From JBMNHG01 sp045627705 (GTDB taxonomy: Bacteria > Verrucomicrobiota > Kiritimatiellia > RFP12 > JBMNHG01), in assembly GCA_045627705.1 (NCBI GenBank), contig JAZQOE010000124.1, positions 1-64,000 of the forward strand: a DNA stretch of 64,000 nt, given 5' to 3'. A program made the translations under genes and the position numbers. Below, piece after piece: positions 11,103-20,366 of the stretch (positions within the stretch are counted from its first letter, which is position 1; every line of letters begins with the position of its first letter). The notes below the pieces were generated by a model. It was not told the origin of the DNA. It saw nothing but the letters and a program-made list of their open reading frames with translations, and ran no database searches.

Positions 11103-12145
11103 ATTTCCGTTTCGCGACCCCGCTCGCATTTCTCCTCTTGATTCCGTGGGCGCTCGCCGCATGGCGGATGTTTCGCCACGGCCGCCGCGCAGGAGTCCTC
11201 TTCTCCGCGATTCCATTCCTTCCGGCACGCACTGCAGGCTGGCGGGTGGCGCTTTCTCGTGCGATTCCGCCACTCTTCCTCCTGGGCGCCGTGGCGCTGA
11301 TTGTCGCCGCCGCGCGTCCGCAGACCTGGCTTGAACGCGAGCGCAAGAATATCGACGCAATCGCGATCGTGATGGCGATCGACATCTCCGGCTCGATGGA
11401 GGCACTTGACCTTTCGCCAAAATCCGCGCTCGGTACCGACTACCAGACGCGCCTGGATGTCACGAAAACAATGTTCGCGCGTTTCGTCGAACAACGCGCC
11501 GACGACCTTGTTGGTCTCGTGACATTCGGCGGCTATGCTTCCACGCGCTGCCCTCTCACCGCCGATCACGACGCGCTGGAGCAGGTGCTGAAGGCGGTAT
11601 CGATTCCATCGCAGGTCGATGCCGATGGACGCCCCGCATCGCAGGAGGAATTGCTCACGGCAATCGGCGATGGCCTCGCTACGGCTTGCGCCCGCCTCGT
11701 CGATGCCGAACCCGAATCGAAGGTCGTGGTCCTGCTTTCCGATGGCGTCTCGAATACCGGACTCGTCACCCCGGACCAGGCCGCCGAGGCCGCTGCGAAA
11801 CTCGGCATACGCGTTTACGCGATCGGAGTAGGCACGGATGGCCCGGTCCCGTTCCGTACGCGCGACATGTTCGGACGCGAGACAATCGCGATGGGCAACG
11901 TGAATTTCGACGAGGAGCAGTTGAAGTCGATTTCCACCGTCACCAAGGGACGCTACTTCAATGTGCGCGACAATGACGGCCTGAAGCGCGCGCTCGATGA
12001 GATCGACAAGCTGGAGACCACGCGCGTCGAGCGCCACACCTACAATCAGTTCAACGAGCGCCACGGCGCAATCCTCGCGATTGGCGGCGCGCTGGTCCTC
12101 ATCGCCTGTTCGCTTGGAATGTCGCTCTCGCAGCGTCCACTCTAG
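11099..12145 (+). CDS. batA: BatA-like von Willebrand factor A membrane protein
   Basis: The 348-aa protein has the BatA layout: two N-terminal hydrophobic helices (about 8-22 and 58-78), a VWA domain, and a C-terminal helix at about 323-343. The metal-binding MIDAS motif DxSxS is intact as D95-I-S97-G-S99, and a second acidic loop LLSDGVSNTG is present. VWA proteins of this cluster are thought to form a membrane complex with partner Bat proteins and a MoxR ATPase. The start overlaps the preceding stop (ATGA). The next gene, BatB-BatC, begins 34 bases after the stop, so the cluster is one operon. Confidence 0.88.
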   Translation: MNFRFATPLAFLLLIPWALAAWRMFRHGRRAGVLFSAIPFLPARTAGWRVALSRAIPPLFLLGAVALIVAAARPQTWLERERKNIDAIAIVMAIDISGSMEALDLSPKSALGTDYQTRLDVTKTMFARFVEQRADDLVGLVTFGGYASTRCPLTADHDALEQVLKAVSIPSQVDADGRPASQEELLTAIGDGLATACARLVDAEPESKVVVLLSDGVSNTGLVTPDQAAEAAAKLGIRVYAIGVGTDGPVPFRTRDMFGRETIAMGNVNFDEEQLKSISTVTKGRYFNVRDNDGLKRALDEIDKLETTRVERHTYNQFNERHGAILAIGGALVLIACSLGMSLSQRPL

Positions 12146-12179
12146 TTCTCGCCGAATATCATCAACCTTTCTTTCTGCC

Positions 12180-14777
12180 ATGGAATTCGTTCACTCTTGG
12201 GTTTTGCTCCTCCTTCCGGTCGTCCCGATTGCCGGGGCGCTCTGGCTTTGGCTTGCGTCGCGTTCTGGCCGCAGGCTTGAAGCGCTTGTCTCCGCAACAA
12301 TGCAGGAACGCCTCGCGCCGAGCCGACAGAAATTCCGCGCGCCACTGCAGATTGTCCTGCTGCTTCTCGGCATTGCGTTGCTTCTTGCGGCATTGGCTCG
12401 TCCGCGCTGGGGCGAGGCGGAGCAGACCGTCTATTCACGCTCGCGCAATGTGCTGGTGGCCCTAGACGTATCACGTTCGATGCTTGCCCGCGACGTCCAC
12501 CCGAATCGCCTTGAACGTGCGAAGGTTGACCTTCTCGATTTGATTTCCGAATTGAACGACGACCGTGCAGGACTGCTGGTATTCCGTGGCAAGGCGAATC
12601 TTCTTTGTCCGCTTACCACGGACACTTCGTTCCTCCGCCAGATACTCGACGGCGTCTCCATCGATTCTGCGCCGCGCGGTTCGACCGATCTGGCGCTTGC
12701 GATCCGCCGTTCGCTAGACGCGCTCGAACCAGTGATGGACGCCCACAACGCAATCCTCCTCATTTCCGATGGCGAGGAACTCACGGGCACAGCGATTGAG
12801 GCGGCGCGCGAGGCTGGCAAGCGCGGCATCCCGATTTTCACCGTTGGCATCGGCAATCCAGATGGCGCATCGATCCCAGATGGCGACGGCGTTCAGAAGG
12901 ATGCGTCGGGCAATCCCGTCACTACACGCCTGATGGAGGCGACGCTTTCCGCTATCGCGCGCGAATCGGGCGGCGCGTATGTCCCGCTGGCGACAGCCGG
13001 TACCGCGCACACTACGCTCGGTTCAATCTACCGTCAGCACCTTCGCCGTGTCGCAGCCCGCGAACAGCAGGAGACTCTTGAACGCCGTCATATCGAGCGC
13101 TACCAGGTTTTCCTCATTCCCGCGATCATCCTCTTCTGCGCGGCCGGCGCATTGAGCCTCGGTCGCTTTGGCAGCAACGCGAAAAAACGGCGCGCCGTTT
13201 TTTCGGCCGCTTTGATGCTGCTCGCCGCGCAATGCGCCATCGCGGATGAAACAAACGCCGTCGCCCAATCCGCTTCCGAGCCCGTTGCAAACGCTGCGTC
13301 CGAAACGGTTGTTCCTCCAGGCCGAGAGGGCGCGCGCATCGCGCAATCGCTTTATCGCAAGGGCGATTTCATCGCTTCGGCGGAAGCGTATCTTTCCGCC
13401 GCCCGCGGCGTCGAGGCGGACGAGGCCGCGACGTACCGCCACAATGCCGCTATCGCGTATGTCGAGGCGGGCGACTTTACGAATGCGACCGAGACGCTTC
13501 TCCCGATTGCCCGTTTGCCGGGACACGAGGAGGATGCCGAACTCCTCGCGCGGTGCTACTTCGATGCCGCCGCGAATGCGGGAACGAATCTTACCGCGAA
13601 GGCCGAAGCGCTTGAGCAGTCCGCAAGCGGTTTCCAGCAGGCATTGCGCGGTGCGCCTGACGATGACCGCCGCAAGCGCAATCTCGCGCGCCTTCTCGCC
13701 GCCTTGCCCGAAGCGCGCGAAGAGGCGCACATCGCGGAAGTGCTGGCACAGCATGGTTCCACGCCGCCAGACCAACTCCTCGACAAGATGCTCCGCGAAC
13801 AGCGCGCGATTTTCGAGGAGACCCCGATTGCGCTTACCAATTCCGCTCCCGCGATGATCGCCTCGATGGAAGCGCTTGCGAGGCGCCAGCGCACGCAGTC
13901 GGACCTGTGGATACCACTCAAGGCCGCGATGCTTCAGTCGCCTTCGGTCACCAACGCCCAGCAGCAGGCGATGGTTGCGCAGATTGTCGAACAGTCGCGC
14001 GATGCGATGCGCGGCGCCGCCAACCAGCTTCGCGATCTCGACGGGATGGCGATGCAATCGACGGCCTCTTGCGAGCCCGCGATCTATGAACTTTGGCGAA
14101 ACACCGTAATGCCGCCGCCGTTGCTCGACGAGGCGATCGCATTGCAGACAAATGCCCTGGCAAATCCGAAATCGCCTGTCTTCCCGATCCGTCCCGACCA
14201 GCCCGAAGCCACTACGCTCACTGTCTTCTTCGGCGAGCGCTTTCCGCAATGGGCCGACCAAGTCCAGCAGCAAGCGCAATCCGACACCAATGCGCCATCG
14301 TTTACACCGGAAGATCGCGCGGAGATAGAACGCCTGCTTGCAGAGACACAGGAACTGCACAGGCAAATCGCGGACTCGTCCGAGCCCGCCCCGCTTCAGC
14401 AGAAGGCGCTGGACAACATGCTTCGCATCCGCGAATTGCTTCCGAAGCAGGACAACTCCAGCCAGTCCCAGCAACAGCAACAACAGCAGCAGAACCAGCA
14501 GAATCAGGATCGGCAGTCGCAGGACAGCCAGCAGGACCAGCAACAACAGCAGGACGATCAGCAGAGTCAACAGGAGCAACAGCCGCAGGATCGGCCGCAG
14601 GACGAGCAACAAGAGCAGGAACAACAGCCGCAACCGCTCGAAGAGAAGAAGGACGAACCGCCGCCAGACGTCCAGGAAATGCTTCGCAGGGTTCTCCAGC
14701 GCGAAAAGGACCACGAGGAAGAAAAGAAGCGGCAGAACCAGCAGATTCCGATGCGCCCAGACGAGCGCGATTGGTAA
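12180..14777 (+). CDS. BatB-BatC fusion: VWA membrane protein fused to TPR/Gln-rich protein
   Basis: The 865-aa protein joins two proteins that are normally separate. Residues 1-330 are BatB: two N-terminal helices, a VWA domain with intact MIDAS D96-V-S98-R-S100, and a closing membrane helix at about 305-327. Residues 335-355 look like a second signal peptide (RRAVFSAALMLLAAQ, cleavage near AIA), followed by BatC-like helical TPR repeats (SLYRKGDFIASAEAYLSAA and others). From about 758 to 830 there is a Gln/Asp-rich low-complexity region and then a charged tail. The codons at the junction are supplied by a 24-bp palindrome at 13181-13204. No Shine-Dalgarno is visible before ATG 12180, only a pyrimidine-rich stretch. 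A sequencing error joining two genes is less likely, because the frame is continuous through the palindrome. Confidence 0.82.
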   Translation: MEFVHSWVLLLLPVVPIAGALWLWLASRSGRRLEALVSATMQERLAPSRQKFRAPLQIVLLLLGIALLLAALARPRWGEAEQTVYSRSRNVLVALDVSRSMLARDVHPNRLERAKVDLLDLISELNDDRAGLLVFRGKANLLCPLTTDTSFLRQILDGVSIDSAPRGSTDLALAIRRSLDALEPVMDAHNAILLISDGEELTGTAIEAAREAGKRGIPIFTVGIGNPDGASIPDGDGVQKDASGNPVTTRLMEATLSAIARESGGAYVPLATAGTAHTTLGSIYRQHLRRVAAREQQETLERRHIERYQVFLIPAIILFCAAGALSLGRFGSNAKKRRAVFSAALMLLAAQCAIADETNAVAQSASEPVANAASETVVPPGREGARIAQSLYRKGDFIASAEAYLSAARGVEADEAATYRHNAAIAYVEAGDFTNATETLLPIARLPGHEEDAELLARCYFDAAANAGTNLTAKAEALEQSASGFQQALRGAPDDDRRKRNLARLLAALPEAREEAHIAEVLAQHGSTPPDQLLDKMLREQRAIFEETPIALTNSAPAMIASMEALARRQRTQSDLWIPLKAAMLQSPSVTNAQQQAMVAQIVEQSRDAMRGAANQLRDLDGMAMQSTASCEPAIYELWRNTVMPPPLLDEAIALQTNALANPKSPVFPIRPDQPEATTLTVFFGERFPQWADQVQQQAQSDTNAPSFTPEDRAEIERLLAETQELHRQIADSSEPAPLQQKALDNMLRIRELLPKQDNSSQSQQQQQQQQNQQNQDRQSQDSQQDQQQQQDDQQSQQEQQPQDRPQDEQQEQEQQPQPLEEKKDEPPPDVQEMLRRVLQREKDHEEEKKRQNQQIPMRPDERDW
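13181..13204. repeat. GGCGCGCC palindrome (perfect, 24 bp) at the BatB-BatC junction
   Basis: The pattern is G, A6, CGGCGCGCCG, T6, C, a perfect palindrome. It lies inside the fused gene in frame and encodes KKRRAVF. Confidence 0.9.
14455..14660 (+). repeat. CAG/CAA-rich tract encoding a Gln-rich region
   Basis: Mixed CAG and CAA codons interspersed with Asp, Glu, Ser and Pro give a low-complexity Gln-rich stretch near the C-terminus of the BatB-BatC fusion. The mixed codons make it less slip-prone than a pure triplet run. Confidence 0.8.
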
Positions 14778-14823
14778 ATCGCCATTCGGCTTTCTGTGTT
14801 GAAACAATGATTATGGATATCAA

Positions 14824-17800
14824 ATGAAAAAGTTCCTGTGTTTGAGCGTCGCATTCCAGCTGGCGACGTCGATGGCGGTGGCGCAGTTCGCCGCGGTCGT
14901 GAAGACTCCCGCGCCAATGGCCATCGACGCGCAAGTCGAAGACTGGGCGTTCATCCAGTCGCGCCAGTCCATCAAGACTCCTGCGGGAAACTACATCGCG
15001 GCCTTCCGTCTCGCGTATGACGATGCCGCGCTATACGCCCTTTTCGAGGTTGTCGATGATAGCCCGCTCAAGAATCAGTCCAATGTCCTGGAGGAGATTC
15101 TCAAGGGTGGCGACTGCGTGGGCATCGCCATCGCGGGATCGAAGGGTCCAAAGTCCACACAGCGCATTCTCGTCGCGCAAGTCGATGGCAAGCCTGTGAT
15201 CATGGCCTTGCGTCCGAAGTGGTCCGAAAAACGCCCGCATACCTTCGCATCGCCTGTCAAAGCCGTGACCATGGACTATGTGGGTCCGATAGAAGGCGCT
15301 AAGGCCGCGCTTCGCGAGACCGCTGGCGGCTATGTCGCCGAAATCGCCTTGCCGTGGAAGGGACTGGGCCTTGCGTGCCAGGATAAATATGCCTTCGATG
15401 CCCAGGTGATACTTTCCGACCCCGCTGGAACGGTGAATGTCGAAAGCGGTTGGTGGCACTCCGAGGGCGGCGACATGTTCACTGTCGAGGACCTCCCCAC
15501 GGAGGCCGAACTTTTCCCCGACCAATGGGGAATGGCGAGGTTGCAGGCTGCCGCTCCCGCGCCGAACGAGGCGGTGGAGGCAAAACTTGCGCCGCGGCTT
15601 CCTGGCTTGCCGATCAGCTTCGAAATGCCGCGCGATGCCAAGGCCAGCCTGGTGATCACCGACAGCGATGGCTTCGTGCTGCGCGAATTGCTGCGTGCCG
15701 AATCGCTGGAGTCCGGCAGCCACACGGTCGAATGGGATGGCCGCGACCGTTACGATGAACCTCTTCCGCCCGGGGACTATCGCTGGAAACTCGCCATCTT
15801 CGACGGCATGGGCTCGCGCTTCCTGGGCAGTGTGGGCAATTCGGCGTGTCCCCCATATCGCACCGAGGACGGCAAGGGATCGATGGGTGGCCAGCACGGC
15901 GGCAACTCTATCATCGCCGCGAACCGACATGGCATCTTCATCGCTGGCGGCACGGAGGAAGGACACCCCGCCATGCGCGCGATCGATGCGTCAGGACGCA
16001 CGCTGTGGAAGCGTTCGATGGGAGGCTTTGGTTCCGCACGCGGCCTTGCGGCGACAGACGATGGTGTTTACGTGCTGCAAACAGGCAAGCGCAGTGATGG
16101 CGCAAGGCTCTTTTACCTGGATGCCCAGACAGGCAAACAGCGCGCCATCGGCAAGGAACAAAACGGCATAGTGGTTGGCGATGCGACTCTCGGAACAGCC
16201 GTCACGGGGATGTGCGTTGCCGGCGGCAGGATGTTCATGAGCGTCGCCGCATCGAACATGGTCATGGTGGTCGAGCAGGAGACCGGGAAGCTCCTTGAGC
16301 CAGTCGCGGTCGAAGCGCCGCTTGGCCTTGCGCGTGGCAATGATGGCGCCATTCTCATCTGCACTGGCGATGAAGTCCGCAAGCTCAATCTTGAAACGGG
16401 AGCGCTTTTGGGTTTCATCCATGACCTCGATACGCCTAGCGCGGTGCTTGTCGATGACGATGGCACAGTCTATGTCTCGGAACTCGGGGAGCGTCAGCAG
16501 GTCAGCAAGTTCGATGCATCGGGCAAACTGATCGGTCGCATCGGCGTCGAAGGCGGAAGGCCGTTGACGCAGTCTCCGTATGATCCGAACAGTTTGCGCG
16601 GCGTGAAGGGATTGGCGATTGGGCCGGACGGCAACTTGTGGATGGTCGAGAAGTCCACGCTTCGCCGAGTGGCGACTTTCTCGCGCGACGGCGATTGGAT
16701 CGCGGACCAGTTCGGCCCCGTTGCATACAATGTCGTGGGGTGCGATCTCGACGACCTAGGCACGGTTTACTACCAGACGTCGCAGGGCGGCCCCAGCTAT
16801 GCCCGTGCGCATGTTGACTACGAGGCCTACGCTCGCAATCCCGAAGACCCGATGGCGGCATGGTCTATCCGGGAAGTAATGTACATGACCCAGACGGGGA
16901 CCGATGACACCGCGGACGCAGGCGAGGACCTGATGGTCGGCGCGATGCGTCCTGGCTACGGGCATGTGGTTTCGTTCAAGGCATCGAATGGTCATTCATA
17001 CTTCTGGCGCATCGCCAAGGGTAACCGCGCAACCATGGCGAGCGGGGCCGCGATCTGGCGCCGCGCGGGGGAGAAATGGATTCCCGCCGCCTTCGTTACA
17101 AACAATGCCAAGGGCGGACGGTCGTGGTCCGACAGTAATGGCGATGGCCTTGTCCAGGAGGATGAACTTTACGCCATGCCGCCGACGCGCGAATTCGCCT
17201 GGTTGGATCGCGACCTTAAGCTTTATGGCAAGGATGGAACGCTCGCTCCATCGCGCATCGACGAGCGCGGGGTTCCATACTATGATGGAGGTCCATACAG
17301 GCCATACATCACTGAAGGCGCTGGAATCGCTGGCGGCGGATGGGTCTTCAACTCCATGCCCGATGAGAATGGCGCAGTCTATTTCGTGGCGAACTACGGG
17401 ACACACCGTCACCTGAGCTTTTGGGACCGCGCCTGCGAGAATCAACTTCTCAAGGTCGCCGATGGAAAGATCCAGTGGATCATCGGCCAGCATGCCGCCA
17501 ATCCGCGCAAGGACAGCGATTTCACGACCGTTTCGGGAATCGCGGGAATCGTCGATGACATCGTGCTGGCGCATATCGTCGAGCCTGCGCGCTATATCGC
17601 GTTTACGACCGATGGCCTTACGCTCGGCAATGTGATCGTCGATGAAATGGGCAGGCAGCCGCATGTCGGTCCGACAGCCATCTACATCGAAAGCTTCACG
17701 GGCCTGTTCGTGAAGGATCCGAAGACAGGCAAGCGTGTGTTGTTCTCGGTGCGTAGCGGCGACGATCCCATCCTCGAGGTGACAGGCCCAGGGCGCATGG

Positions 17801-18504
17801 AGCGCAGAGAGGGAACGATCCGCCTCGATACTCCTCGTCCGCGCGAAGTCATTTCGGGCCACGCCTATGAAATCCCCTACGAAACCTGGTGGGGCAACAA
17901 CGGCGGCAGTTACAAGGTCGATGGATTTACCTATGAATGGTTGCCGCTATCCGAGGGACTTCCAATCAAGCGCGGCGATTCGATCGTTGGCGATGTGCGC
18001 CTGCGCCGCGACGCTGGATCTCTCCATGTGCTGGCGGATGCGTTGAGCATGGTCGGCAATGACGCTTCAAGGGCGTCCGCCGATGCGGATTGGAATCAAA
18101 TGGAAGGCGTTGAACTTCTGTTGGCGCCGGAGGACGATGCCGATGCCGCCCATGCGGTGCGAATCCTCCTGACTGCTGGCGGCGGCAAGCCAGTCGCGTT
18201 GCGGTGGGACAATGACGCCAACGAATGGCAACCCCTGCGTGGTGCCGCCGTGGCTGTTCTTCCGCGTTGGCACGGCTACGGATGGCGCCTCGAGGCGGAG
18301 ATTCCGCTTTCTATACTGCCAGCGGACCTTTGCGCCGAGACGCCGCAGACCTTCCGCCGCATGAAGTCTGGCAGCCAGGATCTCGTAACCATGCATGAGG
18401 CGCGCCTTGATTTCCGTGGGACGCCATACGTGAATGCCGGGCTTCGCCTGCGTGGCGACGACGGCAAGGTGCAGCGCTATCCCTGGAGAGGGAAGGTGAA
18501 GTAA
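14824..18504 (+). CDS. Secreted CBM9-like / beta-propeller protein, 1226 aa
   Basis: A signal peptide (MKKFLCLSVAFQLATSMAVA) is followed by a CBM9-like carbohydrate-binding domain at about 25-245 (PMAIDAQVEDW, LYALFEVVDD). A FlgD-type Ig-like module follows at about 265-340 (HTVEWDGRDRYDEPLPPGDYRWKL). A long NHL/PQQ-like beta-propeller spans about 355-700 (GLAIGPDGNLWMV and similar blades). An EF-hand-like loop DSNGDGLVQEDEL sits near residue 770. The last 170 residues resemble a second CBM9-like domain. The gene starts 46 bases after the Bat operon and ends 15 bases from a convergent gene. I infer extracellular glycan binding; no catalytic motif was seen. The Shine-Dalgarno is weak. Confidence 0.75.
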   Translation: MKKFLCLSVAFQLATSMAVAQFAAVVKTPAPMAIDAQVEDWAFIQSRQSIKTPAGNYIAAFRLAYDDAALYALFEVVDDSPLKNQSNVLEEILKGGDCVGIAIAGSKGPKSTQRILVAQVDGKPVIMALRPKWSEKRPHTFASPVKAVTMDYVGPIEGAKAALRETAGGYVAEIALPWKGLGLACQDKYAFDAQVILSDPAGTVNVESGWWHSEGGDMFTVEDLPTEAELFPDQWGMARLQAAAPAPNEAVEAKLAPRLPGLPISFEMPRDAKASLVITDSDGFVLRELLRAESLESGSHTVEWDGRDRYDEPLPPGDYRWKLAIFDGMGSRFLGSVGNSACPPYRTEDGKGSMGGQHGGNSIIAANRHGIFIAGGTEEGHPAMRAIDASGRTLWKRSMGGFGSARGLAATDDGVYVLQTGKRSDGARLFYLDAQTGKQRAIGKEQNGIVVGDATLGTAVTGMCVAGGRMFMSVAASNMVMVVEQETGKLLEPVAVEAPLGLARGNDGAILICTGDEVRKLNLETGALLGFIHDLDTPSAVLVDDDGTVYVSELGERQQVSKFDASGKLIGRIGVEGGRPLTQSPYDPNSLRGVKGLAIGPDGNLWMVEKSTLRRVATFSRDGDWIADQFGPVAYNVVGCDLDDLGTVYYQTSQGGPSYARAHVDYEAYARNPEDPMAAWSIREVMYMTQTGTDDTADAGEDLMVGAMRPGYGHVVSFKASNGHSYFWRIAKGNRATMASGAAIWRRAGEKWIPAAFVTNNAKGGRSWSDSNGDGLVQEDELYAMPPTREFAWLDRDLKLYGKDGTLAPSRIDERGVPYYDGGPYRPYITEGAGIAGGGWVFNSMPDENGAVYFVANYGTHRHLSFWDRACENQLLKVADGKIQWIIGQHAANPRKDSDFTTVSGIAGIVDDIVLAHIVEPARYIAFTTDGLTLGNVIVDEMGRQPHVGPTAIYIESFTGLFVKDPKTGKRVLFSVRSGDDPILEVTGPGRMERREGTIRLDTPRPREVISGHAYEIPYETWWGNNGGSYKVDGFTYEWLPLSEGLPIKRGDSIVGDVRLRRDAGSLHVLADALSMVGNDASRASADADWNQMEGVELLLAPEDDADAAHAVRILLTAGGGKPVALRWDNDANEWQPLRGAAVAVLPRWHGYGWRLEAEIPLSILPADLCAETPQTFRRMKSGSQDLVTMHEARLDFRGTPYVNAGLRLRGDDGKVQRYPWRGKVK

Positions 18505-18519
18505 GGGGAGGTTGGAATG

Positions 18520-20145
18520 TCACGGCAGACACCGCGCGAAGTTGTCCTGAACACGATGGCGCGCGGCTGCCTCGGTCTTCACGTCATCGACAGTGCGCGT
18601 CGCGGGGTCGTAGTTTACGCCCACGTAGATGACGCGCCGTCCGTCCGCCGCGTAGGCGTCGGCGTAGCGCTTTTCACGGCACTGCGCGAGCGCGGCATCC
18701 GCTGACTTCCCGTACTTGAACTCGATGACGTATATCGCCTTCTCCGTATTCACCACCGAATCGGGACGGCCGAGCGAATGCTGCTCTTCGGAGACGGCCT
18801 CGGCGCGGGCGAATACCATGTACGCGAGGAAGTAGCGCTTGATCTCCTTCTCGTCCTTGTCCAGCCACTCGTGTGGGATCTTCGAAAACGCCGTGCGCAG
18901 GAGCGCCGTGAACTTGGCACCCGTCTCGTCGGCGAAGAGTTCAGCAGCCGTTTCTTCCGCCGTTATCGAGAAGTCATCCAGCTCGAAGTCTCTGCCGAAG
19001 ACCGATGAGACATAGCCGCGGTAGAGCGACGAACGCACCTCCTCGTTCGGAATACGCAGGACGACGGTCTCGCCGTCGATGCGGCGGTCGATCGTGAGAT
19101 ACCCGCCATGGTAGAGCAGCGCCACTGTCGGTGCTTCCAAGGCATCCGGCGCGTCAAGGGAGACCAACTTGAATTTCTTCGCGAAATCCACTGGCGCGGC
19201 ATTTCTCGCCTTCAGCGCATCGAAGACCAGCGTCGATCCGGCTGTCGCCTCCCAGTAGTTGCCGAACGCCTGGTTTGAGAGGGCGTTGCCGAGCGACACG
19301 GGGTTGACGACCTTGACAGGTCTGCGGGGCGAGAACTGGTAGCCGTCGTACCAGCGCAGCAGTTCGGAAAAGGCTTCGCCATACGAGATGTTGTTCGCGT
19401 CCGCGCACGCCTGGATGTGCCCGTGGAAATATTTCTCCACTTCCTCGTGCGTGTAGCCGAGGAGATCCGCCGCGCGCGCGTCGAGCGAGAGGTCCTTTGG
19501 ATTGTTGAACGCCGAGAAGATCGAGGTCTTCGCGAACTTCGTGACGCCCGTCACCATCAGAAACCGCATGTCGCCGCAGTGCGCCTTCGCCTGGATGTAG
19601 AAGTCGTGCAGTGCCTTGCGCACGTCGGGAAGTTCCGCGCGTTCCTTTTCCGAGTCGAGGAACTGCGCGATCGGAGCGTCGTATTCGTCGATCAGCAGCA
19701 CATACCTGCCGTTCTCGGACTTGTTCGCAACGGCTTCCAGCAAATTCTTGAAATTCGCGCCGCTGGTCTTCGCCGGGTCAAAGGGAACGCCATGTTCCCG
19801 GCAATGCCCTTCGACGAAATTCAGGAGATTAGACTTGAAGTCCGCAAAGTTGGCGGCCGATGTCTGGGACATGTCGAGATGTATTACAGGATAGACTTCC
19901 TTCTCCCAGTCCCAGTCGGTCCGCTCGATGGCCAGTCCCTGGAACAGCTCGCGCCGCCCCTGGAAAAGCGCCTTCAGAGTCGAGATCATCAGCGACTTCC
20001 CGAACCGCCGCGGCCGAGGCAGGTAGTAGATGCTTCCGGCATCAGGGCGAACCAACTCGTAAAGTTGCGCCGTCTTGTCAACATAGACATATCCGCGCCC
20101 GATGATCGAAGGGAAATCGTAGATGCTCGTGTCGATCGTTTTCAT
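18520..20145 (-). CDS. AAA-ATPase-like protein with C-terminal PD-(D/E)XK nuclease domain
   Basis: The 541-aa protein begins MKTIDTSIYDFPSIIGRGYVYVDKT, the standard start of the gut-bacterial AAA-ATPase_like/DUF1703 family. An in-frame extension to 20277 would add 44 residues with no family similarity. A P-loop-like PRRFGKS follows at about 39-45, Walker B is VLLIDEYDAP, and the end carries IEFKYGKSADAALAQ, the E-x-K of a PD-(D/E)XK fold. The family occurs in many copies in gut Bacteroidota and Verrucomicrobiota and its function is unsettled; defence or mobile-element association has been suggested but not shown. It is convergent with the beta-propeller gene and divergent from the pilin operon, alone on its strand. 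Confidence 0.85.
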   Translation of the reverse strand: MKTIDTSIYDFPSIIGRGYVYVDKTAQLYELVRPDAGSIYYLPRPRRFGKSLMISTLKALFQGRRELFQGLAIERTDWDWEKEVYPVIHLDMSQTSAANFADFKSNLLNFVEGHCREHGVPFDPAKTSGANFKNLLEAVANKSENGRYVLLIDEYDAPIAQFLDSEKERAELPDVRKALHDFYIQAKAHCGDMRFLMVTGVTKFAKTSIFSAFNNPKDLSLDARAADLLGYTHEEVEKYFHGHIQACADANNISYGEAFSELLRWYDGYQFSPRRPVKVVNPVSLGNALSNQAFGNYWEATAGSTLVFDALKARNAAPVDFAKKFKLVSLDAPDALEAPTVALLYHGGYLTIDRRIDGETVVLRIPNEEVRSSLYRGYVSSVFGRDFELDDFSITAEETAAELFADETGAKFTALLRTAFSKIPHEWLDKDEKEIKRYFLAYMVFARAEAVSEEQHSLGRPDSVVNTEKAIYVIEFKYGKSADAALAQCREKRYADAYAADGRRVIYVGVNYDPATRTVDDVKTEAAARHRVQDNFARCLP

Positions 20146-20366
20146 TCCATCGTATCGTACCACAATCCATACTCGGTACACCACCTTTGTGTCTGTAGGA
20201 TGCGTTCTGATGTCGGCCTGCAGAGTCGCGATGGTGTAGAATCCATCGGAAATCTCCAATTTCGCCGGTTCAACCATGCCATATTGACCCTGTCCGTATG
20301 TGCCGCCATGCGTCGAAATGCCGCCACCGTGAACCCATCGGCTTTGGAGTACGTTAAATATGGTGT

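Noticed and set aside
13023..14807. 594-aa minus-strand open frame opposite batBC
   Set aside because: Poly-Leu and low complexity arise from the reverse complement of the Gln-rich tract.
18399..18406. GGCGCGCC in the beta-propeller gene, and another at 44935 in rimO
   Set aside because: The flanks lack the A/T-runs or the ATTTCGC left flank of the repeat family (44935 has only a right-hand A-run), so they are probably chance octamers in GC-rich coding DNA.
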